From the NCBI GenBank assembly GCA_016794765.1, contig JAEUJG010000566.1, positions 1-5,291 of the forward strand: a stretch of 5,291 nucleotides of DNA, given 5' to 3'. Of this stretch, positions 1 through 5,228 are shown piece by piece. The notes beneath the pieces were generated by a model. That model was given only the letters and a program-made list of their open reading frames with translations. It had not been told where the DNA came from and ran no database searches. Every line of letters starts with the position of its first letter. Position 1 is the stretch's first letter. A program made the translations under genes and the position numbers. Source of the stretch: Spirochaetaceae bacterium. GTDB lineage: Bacteria; Spirochaetota; Spirochaetia; Treponematales; Rectinemataceae.

Positions 1-10
1 TCCGGGTTTT

Positions 11-36
11 CCAAGCCCCGCCTAAGCGGTTCTTGG
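11..36 (-). other. Leader hairpin near the window edge
   Basis: Two paired arms enclose a 4-base loop: CCAAG (11-15) pairs with CTTGG (32-36) and CCGC (18-21) with GCGG (26-29), separated by a 2x2 internal mismatch. On the minus strand it is followed by AAAACCC, not a T-run, so it is not an intrinsic terminator. It may be part of an RNA processing stem or a leader structure of the gene lying left of the window. Confidence 0.35.
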
Positions 37-67
37 TCCTACCTCGCTCTATCCCATCCCTGGAAGA

Positions 68-80
68 CTGTTGAAGATCG
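68..80 (-). promoter_or_regulatory. boxA-like antitermination motif
   Basis: The minus strand reads CGATCTTCAACAG. Against the E. coli rrn boxA (TGCTCTTTAACAA, from memory) 9 of 13 positions match, including 7 of 8 in the core CTTTAACA. In known systems NusB and S10 (NusE) bind boxA RNA and keep RNA polymerase from stopping early in untranslated rRNA. The motif lies downstream of all three promoters. A chance match is possible, so this rests on the combination with the promoters. Confidence 0.42.
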
Positions 81-84
81 CTTC

Positions 85-96
85 TGCTCATCAGCA
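85..96 (-). promoter_or_regulatory. Small hairpin just before boxA (boxB-like position)
   Basis: The minus strand reads TGCT-GATG-AGCA, a 4-bp stem with a 4-base loop, ending 4 bp before the boxA-like motif. In rRNA leaders a small boxB hairpin precedes boxA, and the order here is the same. The stem is short and could arise by chance; position is the main argument. Confidence 0.3.
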
Positions 97-120
97 ACTT
101 GCGTGCCAACTTGCAGGCAT

Positions 121-150
121 TTTGTAGCACTTCCGTGCCCGCTCTGTCAA
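121..150 (-). promoter_or_regulatory. Promoter P3 (sigma-70 type), innermost of three
   Basis: On the minus strand, TTGACA (150 to 145) is followed after 18 bp by TACAAA (126 to 121), a 4 of 6 match to TATAAT within a short A-rich run. It lies about 40 bp before the boxA-like motif. A transcript starting near 114 would carry the hairpin at 85-96 and the boxA at 68-80 close to its 5' end, as in rRNA leaders. Confidence 0.48.
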
Positions 151-296
151 GCGCTCGGCTAGAATCTTTTTAAGGATTTTCGCTTCGCATCCTTGAGCCC
201 AAGGCTCTCGGATTCGGTTCGGTCGGTATCCGGAATCGCAGTCGGCGTGATCGCCGTCGGCAAGACTTTCAAGATGACCTTTTTTGGTGCTCTATC

Positions 297-326
297 AACC
301 TAGCGCAATCGCCAAAGGCTTGTCAA
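297..326 (-). promoter_or_regulatory. Promoter P2 (sigma-70 type), second of three
   Basis: On the minus strand, TTGACA (326 to 321) is followed after 18 bp by TAGGTT (302 to 297). This has the three most conserved -10 positions (TA at the start and the final T) but not the middle ones. The perfect -35 box in a gene-free region, repeated in the two neighbouring elements, is the main support. Confidence 0.42.
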
Positions 327-388
327 GCATCCTACCGGCTTTCCCATCGCTTTTTCTGTCTGCGCGACTTCTCGTCGGCGCGGAAGAA

Positions 389-417
389 TAAATACTCTAC
401 CCTTCATTTTTTGTCAA
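389..417 (-). promoter_or_regulatory. Promoter P1 (sigma-70 type), outermost of three tandem promoters
   Basis: On the minus strand, a perfect -35 box TTGACA (417 to 412) is followed after exactly 17 bp by TATTTA (394 to 389). The -10 match is modest (3 of 6), although the surrounding bases are A/T-rich. The -35 box begins only 5 bp after the comM stop codon, so any upstream activating sequence would lie inside the comM 3' end. Transcription would start near 382, and the RNA would open with an imperfect GC-rich hairpin (362-381). Confidence 0.5.
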
Positions 418-422
418 GGAAG

Positions 423-1970
423 TCATGCCTCAAAACGCGCATCTTCCCAATAAAAATCTCCTTCGCCATAGCGCCGGTGCTGTACGGCCTCGAAGATCGC
501 CTCCTCTCCTATCAATTCACCACCGGCGAGATCGGCGATGCTCCTGGCCGTGCGCAAGATCGAGTGGCTTGCCCGGGAAGAAAGGGCCAGCCGCTCGACC
601 GCGGCCTCCAAGCCAGCGGCCGCCCCCGCGTCAAGCCGACAGTAGCGATCGATCGCTCCCGGGGGCATCTGCGCGTTCCGCTTGAAGGCACAGGACCGAA
701 ACCGCGATTCCTGCCTTTCGATCGCGGCGCCCACGCGGGAACGGACATCTCCCGAGCTTTCGCCGCCGGGACCGAGGAGCTCACGGGCCGGCACAGGCCG
801 CAAGGGAACGCGAAGATCGATGCGGTCCAGGAAGGGCCCGCCGAGCTTCCGCCAATAGCGCTGCACTTCCTGGGGCGCGCAGTGGCAGGTCCGCCCTTCC
901 ATGCCGAGCCTGCCGCAGGCACAGGGATTGGCCGCGAGCACGAGCTGGAAGGCGGCCGGCAAGCGCACGGCGCGGGCAGCCCGCGAAAGGAGAATGGAGC
1001 CTTCCTCCAAGGGCTCGCGCAAGGCTTGCAGCGCGTCCCTCCGAAACTCGGGCGCCTCGTCGAGAAACAGGATGCCCCGGTGGGCGAGACTCGCCTCGCC
1101 GGGCCGGAGCGAAGGTCCTCCGCCGACGAGGCCTTCAAGCGACGCGGAGTGATGGGGAGCGCGAAATGGAGGGCGGTACAGCAAGCCTTGCCCCGGGGCG
1201 AGCAAGCCGGCGATGGAATGGAGCTTGGTCACCGCGACGGCGTCCTCATCCGACAAGTCCGGCAGGATGGAGGCGATTCGGCGCGCGAGCATGGTCTTGC
1301 CCGAGCCGGGCGGGCCGAACAGGAGGAGGTGATGCCCGCCGGCGGCCGCGATCTCCAGGGCGCGGCGCCCCCGCTCCAGGCCGCGGATTTCGGCGAGATC
1401 GCCCTCCGCGAGCGGGTCGCCGCTTCGAAACGGAAGAGGCTGGGGCGCGGGAGGCCCCTCCCCCGCGCGGAGCCGGGCCAGGATGTCGCCGGCCTCGCCG
1501 AGGGAATCGATGCCGTGGATGCGGCCCCGCCGGAGGGCAAGAGCCTCGGGCAGGTTGGCCCCGGGCACGAGGAAATCCTCGAGCCCTGCCGCAAGACCCT
1601 TGGCCACGGCCGCCAGGACCCCGCGGACCGGGCGCACCTCGCCGTCCAGACCGAGCTCCCCGAGCGCCAGGAAGGGCTTGCCCGGATCGGGAAGGATGCC
1701 GGCTGCCCCGAGAATGCCGAGGGCGATGGGCAAGTCGTAGGAGGATCCTTCCTTGGGAAGGTCGGCGGGCACGAGACTCACGAGAACGCGATCGAGGGGA
1801 AACTCGAATCCGGCGTTGCGGACCGCCGCCCGGACGCGTTCGCGGGCTTCGCGGACAGCGCCTTCGGCAAGGCCGACGAGATCCACCGCGGGTATGCCGC
1901 GCCGCAGGTCCACCTCGACGCGGACAAGCACGCCGTCTGGCCCCGAAGGTTCATGGGCGAGGACGATCAT
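423..1970 (-). CDS. comM: ComM/YifB family Mg-chelatase-like AAA+ ATPase
   Basis: Complete 515-residue protein, close to the usual ~500. Residues ~1-165 form the ChlI/LonC-like N-terminal domain, with the family motifs VEVDLRRGIPAVDLVGL and PADLPKEG. The AAA+ core follows: Walker A GPPGSGKT (219-226), FRAPHHSAS (269-277), Walker B ILFLDEAPEF (300-309) and LDRIDL (381-386). Four cysteines (350, 352, 362, 364) lie in the NPCACG...CHC stretch, a likely metal-binding loop seen in many family members. The C-terminal Mg-chelatase domain has LSSRASHSILRTARSIADL (463-481). In Vibrio cholerae, ComM is a hexameric helicase that speeds branch migration when incoming single-stranded DNA recombines during natural transformation; the gene is also common in bacteria not known to be competent. 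The ATG has AAGGAGG 6 bp upstream. It probably shares a transcript with the small membrane protein gene upstream. No terminator is visible after the stop codon. Confidence 0.95.
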   Translation of the reverse strand: MIVLAHEPSGPDGVLVRVEVDLRRGIPAVDLVGLAEGAVREARERVRAAVRNAGFEFPLDRVLVSLVPADLPKEGSSYDLPIALGILGAAGILPDPGKPFLALGELGLDGEVRPVRGVLAAVAKGLAAGLEDFLVPGANLPEALALRRGRIHGIDSLGEAGDILARLRAGEGPPAPQPLPFRSGDPLAEGDLAEIRGLERGRRALEIAAAGGHHLLLFGPPGSGKTMLARRIASILPDLSDEDAVAVTKLHSIAGLLAPGQGLLYRPPFRAPHHSASLEGLVGGGPSLRPGEASLAHRGILFLDEAPEFRRDALQALREPLEEGSILLSRAARAVRLPAAFQLVLAANPCACGRLGMEGRTCHCAPQEVQRYWRKLGGPFLDRIDLRVPLRPVPARELLGPGGESSGDVRSRVGAAIERQESRFRSCAFKRNAQMPPGAIDRYCRLDAGAAAGLEAAVERLALSSRASHSILRTARSIADLAGGELIGEEAIFEAVQHRRYGEGDFYWEDARFEA

Positions 1971-1974
1971 GGCG

Positions 1975-1991
1975 AGCCTCCTTGCGGAGCT
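1975..1991 (-). promoter_or_regulatory. comM ribosome binding site inside a potential hairpin
   Basis: The minus strand carries AAGGAGG (1983 to 1977), 6 bp before the comM ATG, which fixes this start. The same bases can fold as CTCC-GCAA-GGAG, a 4-bp stem closed by a GNRA-type tetraloop. Two more pairs (AG with CT) can add on past one bulged G. This would hide the Shine-Dalgarno in the RNA. The binding site is certain enough; a regulatory role of the fold is inference. Confidence 0.5.
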
Positions 1992-2066
1992 ACGCCCGCG
2001 CGGGCCCGCGCCGCTTCAAGCGGAGCGGAAAAGCCGGGCCGCGCGAGCGGGTGACCGCGAGAGGCG

Positions 2067-2366
2067 CTAGCGGACGCGCTTGCGGAGGATCATCACGAGG
2101 AAGGCGGCGGAGAGGAACAGATAGGGAAGGTTCGAGAAGACGATGCGGCCGAGGGGGAGGCCGAAGGGGGAAAACCGGGCTTCGTCGAGGAGGCCGAAAC
2201 GGACGAGCAGGTCGAAGAGGATGTCGGCGTAGCTCGCGATCGCGCCGATGACGATGAGCATCCACGCCAGGTCGCGGGTGCGGGACCAGAGGACGATCGC
2301 GAGAAAGGCGGTCGTGGCCGCGACGAGAAGGCGGGACACGAGGTAGACGGTCAATCCTGCGTTCAT
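2067..2366 (-). CDS. Small membrane protein of unknown function, three predicted transmembrane helices
   Basis: A 99-residue hydrophobic protein that I do not recognise. Three likely membrane helices are visible: about 5-27, 33-57 and 75-95. The second contains two aspartates (D48 and D52) and a tyrosine (Y46), unusual for a plain anchor helix. The stretch between helices 2 and 3 (about 58-74) is short and mixed. The C-terminus ends in RKRVR, which by the positive-inside rule places it in the cytoplasm and the N-terminus outside. There is no cleavable signal peptide. The ATG has only a weak upstream purine stretch (GAACGAAG) and no good Shine-Dalgarno, but it begins right before the first helix and no better start is seen. 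It lies 96 bp upstream of comM on the same strand with no terminator between, so co-transcription is likely; a functional link is not shown. Confidence 0.68.
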   Translation of the reverse strand: MNAGLTVYLVSRLLVAATTAFLAIVLWSRTRDLAWMLIVIGAIASYADILFDLLVRFGLLDEARFSPFGLPLGRIVFSNLPYLFLSAAFLVMILRKRVR

Positions 2367-2403
2367 GGCTTCGTTCTTGAATATCGGCGGGAAAAAGAAG
2401 TTC

Positions 2404-2432
2404 TTGACAGGAGGCGGGAGCGAACCTACCTT
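2404..2432 (+). promoter_or_regulatory. Promoter of the spermidine-synthase-like gene
   Basis: A perfect -35 box TTGACA (2404-2409) is followed after exactly 17 bp by TACCTT (2427-2432), which keeps the three most conserved -10 positions (TA and final T). Transcription would start near 2439, giving a very short leader of about 17 bases that begins almost at the Shine-Dalgarno. It lies in the 89-bp divergent gap before the small membrane protein gene. The -10 style (TA, three poor positions, T) resembles P2. Confidence 0.5.
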
Positions 2433-2455
2433 GAGGAACCAGGAGGCAGGTAATA

Positions 2456-3298
2456 ATGGACCTTTGGTACAGCCGCCCCGAAAGCCCGGGCTCCGATTTC
2501 CGCGTCAAGGTGCGACGCCCCCTCTTCTCCGCCGAAAGCGGCTCCCGCCGCCTGGACGTCCTCGAGACGGAAGACTTCGGCCGGCTCCTCCTCATCGACG
2601 GGCGCATCGCGCTCTGCGAGTCCGACGGCGCGGCTTACCGCGAAATGGCCGTCCATGTGCCGCTCAACGCGCATCCGGGGATCAGGAACGTCCTCGTGGC
2701 CGGCGGGGGCGACGGTTCGATCGTATCCGAGCTCGTGCGCTACCCTTCCGTGGAGCGGATCGTCGTCGCCGAGCCCGACGACGGCATCGTGGAGGCCTCG
2801 CGGCGCTGGTTTCCCGAGATCGCGGCCGCGCTCCGGGACCCGCGCGTGGCGATCGTCGCCTCCGACGCGGCCGAACTCGCGCGGGAGACCAAGGAACGCT
2901 TCGACCTCGTCGTGGTCGACTACGACGAGGACGAGGCGCCGAGCGAACTCGGCCAAGCCTTCTACTGCGACTGCTTCCGCATCCTCTCCGGGGACGGCGT
3001 CCTCGTGAACCGCGCGGGAAGCGCCCTCTTCGCCCACAAGCGCCGCGACCTCCTGCGCTCGGCCGGTCGCCTGAAGCGCCTCTTCCCGATCTACCGCCTC
3101 TACCGCGCGGCTCCGCCCGCCGGCGAACCCGGAGAGCTCCTCCTCGGCTTCGCCTCCAAGCGCTACGAGCCGGAAGAGGGCCCGGAGGCCGAAGCCTGGC
3201 GGCGCCGCGGCATCCCGACGAGCTACTACAACGAGGAGATCCACCGCGCCGCCTTCGCCCTGCCCCAGTACGCGCTGGAATTGGCCGCGAAGATCTGA
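2456..3298 (+). CDS. speE: Spermidine synthase (SpeE)-family aminopropyltransferase-like protein with altered active site
   Basis: A 280-residue protein alignable end to end, by memory, with bacterial spermidine synthases. The N-terminal beta domain starts MDLWYSRPE and has LDVLETEDFGRLLLIDG (33-49). The Rossmann methyltransferase-like domain has the glycine loop GGGDG (83-87), an acidic nucleotide-ribose position (E106), D137 and the expected catalytic aspartate D155 with E158. The C-terminus keeps SYYNEEIHRAAFALP. Spermidine synthase moves the aminopropyl group of decarboxylated AdoMet to putrescine in the cytoplasm. Several usual substrate contacts are changed: YHEM/YQEM is YREM (R62), the VAQ glutamine is R186, DSTEP/DSSDP is DYDED, and the TYPSG tyrosine is replaced in PAGEPG (221-226). 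The polyamine substrate is therefore uncertain; the gene symbol denotes the family. The ATG has AGGAGG (2441-2446) 9 bp upstream. No AdoMet decarboxylase gene is in the window. A terminator hairpin follows. Confidence 0.85.
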   Translation: MDLWYSRPESPGSDFRVKVRRPLFSAESGSRRLDVLETEDFGRLLLIDGRIALCESDGAAYREMAVHVPLNAHPGIRNVLVAGGGDGSIVSELVRYPSVERIVVAEPDDGIVEASRRWFPEIAAALRDPRVAIVASDAAELARETKERFDLVVVDYDEDEAPSELGQAFYCDCFRILSGDGVLVNRAGSALFAHKRRDLLRSAGRLKRLFPIYRLYRAAPPAGEPGELLLGFASKRYEPEEGPEAEAWRRRGIPTSYYNEEIHRAAFALPQYALELAAKI

Positions 3299-3317
3299 GC
3301 GCCCCTTCGATCCGACG

Positions 3318-3360
3318 AAAAAAGCCCGGCGGCGCGTGAAGCGCCGCCGGGCCTTCGTTT
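3318..3360. terminator. Bidirectional intrinsic terminator between convergent genes
   Basis: A perfect 12-bp GC stem (3324-3335 with 3341-3352) encloses the loop GTGAA. On the minus strand it is followed directly by TTTTTT (3323 to 3318), a strong terminator for the acyl-CoA ligase unit ending at 3393. On the plus strand the tail is CTTCGTTT, weaker but usable, 25 bp after the spermidine-synthase-like stop codon. One hairpin thus probably serves both genes. Confidence 0.9.
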
Positions 3361-3392
3361 ATCCCGCCTTGCGGCGCGGCGGGCGCGTGCGT

Positions 3393-5216
3393 TCAGGAGG
3401 GACGGCGGGCGTATTCCTGATAGAGAAAGCGCTTGATCTTCCGCGTGCTCGTCTTTTCGAACTCCGTGGGCTTCACGAGGAAGTCGCAGGGCTTCATGTA
3501 GGCGGGCAGGGTCTTGTTGACGCGGAAGAGCTCCTCGCGGAGGAGGCCGGCGACGAAGGAAGCGTCGCCGGAACGGCCGGGATGGGCGAGTTCGACGGCC
3601 TCGTAGTCGGGCACGAAGACCGCGACGACCTCTTCGCCGGGATGGCCCGAGCGGGCGGGACGGCCGACGACGAGGACTTCCTTGATCCAGGGAGCGCCCT
3701 CGAAGCGGCCCTCGACCTCCTCCGGATAGACGTTCTTGCCGCCCTCAGTGACGATGAGGCTCTTGCGCCGGCCGGTGATGAAGACGAAACCGCGGCGGTC
3801 GACGCGGCCGAGGTCGCCCGTCTTGAGCCAGCCGTCGTCGGTGAAGGCCTCGGCGCTCGCCTCCGGATTGTCGAGGTAGCCGTCCATGAGGGAGGGACTT
3901 CGGACCTGGATTTCGCCGATCCCGTCGGGACCCGGATCGAAGATCCGGAGTTCCGTGCGCTTCACCGGAAAGCCGACGGAGCGGTTGTCCTTGCGTTCGG
4001 GAAGGTTGACGGAGATGAGGGGCCCGTTTTCGCTCATGCCGTAGCCCTGCACGAGATTGATGCCGAGGGCATCGAAGAAATCCGCCGTCGCCGGCGCGAG
4101 GGGGCCGCCGCCGGAAACCGCGAGCCGGACGGAGCCGAGGCTCGCCTTGGCGCGGACCGCCTTGAAGAGGAGCCGGCCGATCGGGAGCCCGAGCCGCAGG
4201 GTCATGAAGCGGGAAAGGGCCAAGGCGCGCTTGAGGAGGCCCGGCAGGGGGCCGGGCAGCTTGGCGAGCTCGGCCTCGATGCCGGCGCGCACCTTGTCGA
4301 AAAGGAGGGGCACCCCGATGAGGAAGGTGACGCCGCCTTCGCGCACGGCGCGGAGCACCGCCGAGGGGGCGATGCGGTCGACGACGACGACGGTCGAGCC
4401 GGCCTCGACGCCCGAAAGGAAGGAGCAGGTAGTCGCGTAGGTGTGATGAAGGGGCAGCATCGCGATGAAGACGTCTTCCTCGGTGACGAGGAGGGACATC
4501 CGCGAGGCGTTGACGTTGGCGATGACGGCGCCGTGGTTGAGGGTTATGCCCTTGGCGATGCCGGTCGTCCCCGAGGTGAAGAAGACGACGGCCGCGGCCT
4601 TGGCGCCGATCTCGCCGGGCTTGGGGAGAAGGGAGGAGGCGGGGGTCGCCGCCACCTCGGCCCAGGAGAGCCGGCCCGCGGCGCTCCCGCCCTGCCCGAC
4701 CTGCCCGACCTGCCCGCCGCGCGTGCCTGCCCCGGAACCCGCCCCGGAACTTGGGGCAAGGTCGAAGTCGACGACGAGGTCGAGCCCGGCGCCGGCGCGG
4801 AAGGCTTCGAGGCCGGGAAGCCGCCGCGCGAGCTTTTCCGAAACGAAGAGGGCGCGGCAGCGGGCCGCCCCGAGATTGCGGAGGACGCCGCCCTCGTCGA
4901 GCGTGGCGTCGAGGGGCACGGCGACGAGGCCGGCGGCGACAATCGCGAGATAGGCGACGCACCACTCGGGCCGGTTCTCCGCGAGGATGGCGACGCGGTC
5001 GCCCCGCGCGAAGCCCCGGGCGAGGAGGAAGGACCCCACCCCGTCGGCCTGCGCCTTGAGTTCGGCGAAGGAGACGAGACGCTCGCTCTCGGCCCCCTCG
5101 GGGCGCCAGCGGAAGGCCGTCCTGGAGCCGCCGCGGGCGGCGGCGGCGTCCAGGAAGGCGCGGAAGTCCTCGTAGCTTCGGTCGGCGATGCGCGAATAGG
5201 CCCGGTCGAGATCCAC
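3393..5216 (-). CDS. Long-chain fatty acid-CoA ligase (AMP-forming, COG1022/FAA1 type)
   Basis: Complete 607-residue adenylate-forming enzyme. It activates a carboxylic acid, most likely a long-chain fatty acid, with ATP to acyl-AMP and then transfers it to CoA, for lipid synthesis or breakdown. Motifs in order: phosphate loop TSGTTGIAKG (214-223), LPLHHTY (254-260), SGGGPL (368-373), YGMSENG (392-398), TGD (466-468), the hinge region GFVFITGRRKS with EGGKNVYPEEVE (476-502), and the C-terminal lysine motif KTSTRKIKR (588-596, probable catalytic K593). The segment between the VPLLF motif and SGGGPL (about 302-367) is long, as in COG1022 enzymes rather than short-chain ligases. No signal peptide or membrane helix is seen. 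A Gly/Ser/Gln-rich insertion at about 155-180 is encoded by short DNA repeats. The start codon is GTG, with AAGGGAGG 4 bp upstream. It follows another gene by 10 bp, so it is probably an operon member. Exact substrate chain length cannot be told from sequence. Confidence 0.92.
   Translation of the reverse strand: MDLDRAYSRIADRSYEDFRAFLDAAAARGGSRTAFRWRPEGAESERLVSFAELKAQADGVGSFLLARGFARGDRVAILAENRPEWCVAYLAIVAAGLVAVPLDATLDEGGVLRNLGAARCRALFVSEKLARRLPGLEAFRAGAGLDLVVDFDLAPSSGAGSGAGTRGGQVGQVGQGGSAAGRLSWAEVAATPASSLLPKPGEIGAKAAAVVFFTSGTTGIAKGITLNHGAVIANVNASRMSLLVTEEDVFIAMLPLHHTYATTCSFLSGVEAGSTVVVVDRIAPSAVLRAVREGGVTFLIGVPLLFDKVRAGIEAELAKLPGPLPGLLKRALALSRFMTLRLGLPIGRLLFKAVRAKASLGSVRLAVSGGGPLAPATADFFDALGINLVQGYGMSENGPLISVNLPERKDNRSVGFPVKRTELRIFDPGPDGIGEIQVRSPSLMDGYLDNPEASAEAFTDDGWLKTGDLGRVDRRGFVFITGRRKSLIVTEGGKNVYPEEVEGRFEGAPWIKEVLVVGRPARSGHPGEEVVAVFVPDYEAVELAHPGRSGDASFVAGLLREELFRVNKTLPAYMKPCDFLVKPTEFEKTSTRKIKRFLYQEYARRPS
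4692..4718. repeat. Three tandem 9-bp repeats within the acyl-CoA ligase gene
   Basis: The unit CTGCCCGAC occurs at 4692-4700 and 4701-4709, with a one-base variant (CTGCCCGCC) at 4710-4718. Read on the coding strand it gives the tripeptides QGG, QVG, QVG (residues 169-177, in reverse order on this strand). The 9-bp unit preserves the frame, so copy number could vary without breaking the gene. Confidence 0.85.
4729..4750. repeat. 12-bp-period direct repeat within the acyl-CoA ligase gene
   Basis: GCCCCGGAAC occurs at 4729-4738 and again at 4741-4750, with CC between. It encodes the small-residue stretch GAGSGAG (about residues 158-164) right beside the 9-bp array. Both repeats lie in the same low-complexity insertion and probably arose by slippage duplication. 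Confidence 0.75.
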
Positions 5217-5220
5217 GCGG

Positions 5221-5228
5221 CCTCCCTT
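5221..5228 (-). promoter_or_regulatory. Ribosome binding site of the acyl-CoA ligase, overlapping the upstream stop codon
   Basis: The minus strand reads AAGGGAGG (5228 to 5221), 4 bp before the GTG start codon. Its first two bases are the last two of the preceding gene's TAA. It supports GTG at 5216 as the start, and the overlap suggests that ribosomes finishing the upstream gene help to start this one. Confidence 0.7.

Larger units (their letters stand above)
1..422 (-). other. Gene-free region; probable stable-RNA (rRNA) operon promoter and leader
   Basis: No protein gene is supported in this stretch, which is visibly richer in A and T than the rest of the window. On the minus strand it holds three TTGACA boxes with -10-like elements at 17-18 bp (each listed separately), then a small hairpin, a boxA-like motif and a larger hairpin before the window ends. 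Tandem strong promoters followed by an antitermination signal are the classic arrangement upstream of bacterial rRNA operons. The start of 16S rRNA (an AGAGTTTGAT-type sequence) is not present, so the RNA gene itself would begin left of position 1. Other small hairpins lie at 172-194, 195-207, 244-255 and 362-381. None is followed by a T-run that would make it a terminator. The rRNA assignment is inference; a different highly expressed gene to the left is possible. Confidence 0.5.

Noticed and set aside
172..194. Hairpin AAGGAT...ATCCTT as a terminator
   Set aside because: The 6-bp stem has an 11-base loop and no T-run follows it on the plus strand; on the minus strand it is followed by A-rich sequence. 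It may be a leader structure only.
1..422. A tRNA gene or CRISPR array in the gene-free left region
   Set aside because: No GGTTCGAATCC-like T-arm with a matching acceptor stem was found, and no repeat-spacer periodicity. The short CAACTTGC duplication at 95-102 and 107-114 is too small to mean an array.
411..2054. A 547-codon open frame on the plus strand across the whole comM gene
   Set aside because: It is antisense to comM, which has every family motif. The translation shows no recognisable domain, is rich in Gly/Arg/Ala/Pro as expected from GC-rich antisense, and has no Shine-Dalgarno. Long antisense frames are common at this GC content.
1166..2251. A 361-codon Arg/Gly-rich open frame on the plus strand
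   Set aside because: It is a third frame over comM and the small membrane protein gene. Its composition is extreme (Arg, Gly, Pro) with no domain, a typical GC-rich shadow.
2367..2403. A promoter for the small membrane protein gene in the divergent gap (TATTC near 2380)
   Set aside because: No -35 box lies at an acceptable distance; the nearest candidate gives a 20-bp spacer with a poor match, so I do not list it.
2365..3339. A 324-codon plus-strand frame overlapping the spermidine-synthase-like gene
   Set aside because: It runs in a different frame over a gene with clear family motifs. The Arg/Pro-rich translation has no pattern, and the real start has a good Shine-Dalgarno.
3745..4965. 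A 406-codon minus-strand frame inside the acyl-CoA ligase
   Set aside because: It is a +1 shadow, almost entirely Arg/Pro/Gly. The ligase frame carries all adenylation motifs without interruption, so there is no frameshift.
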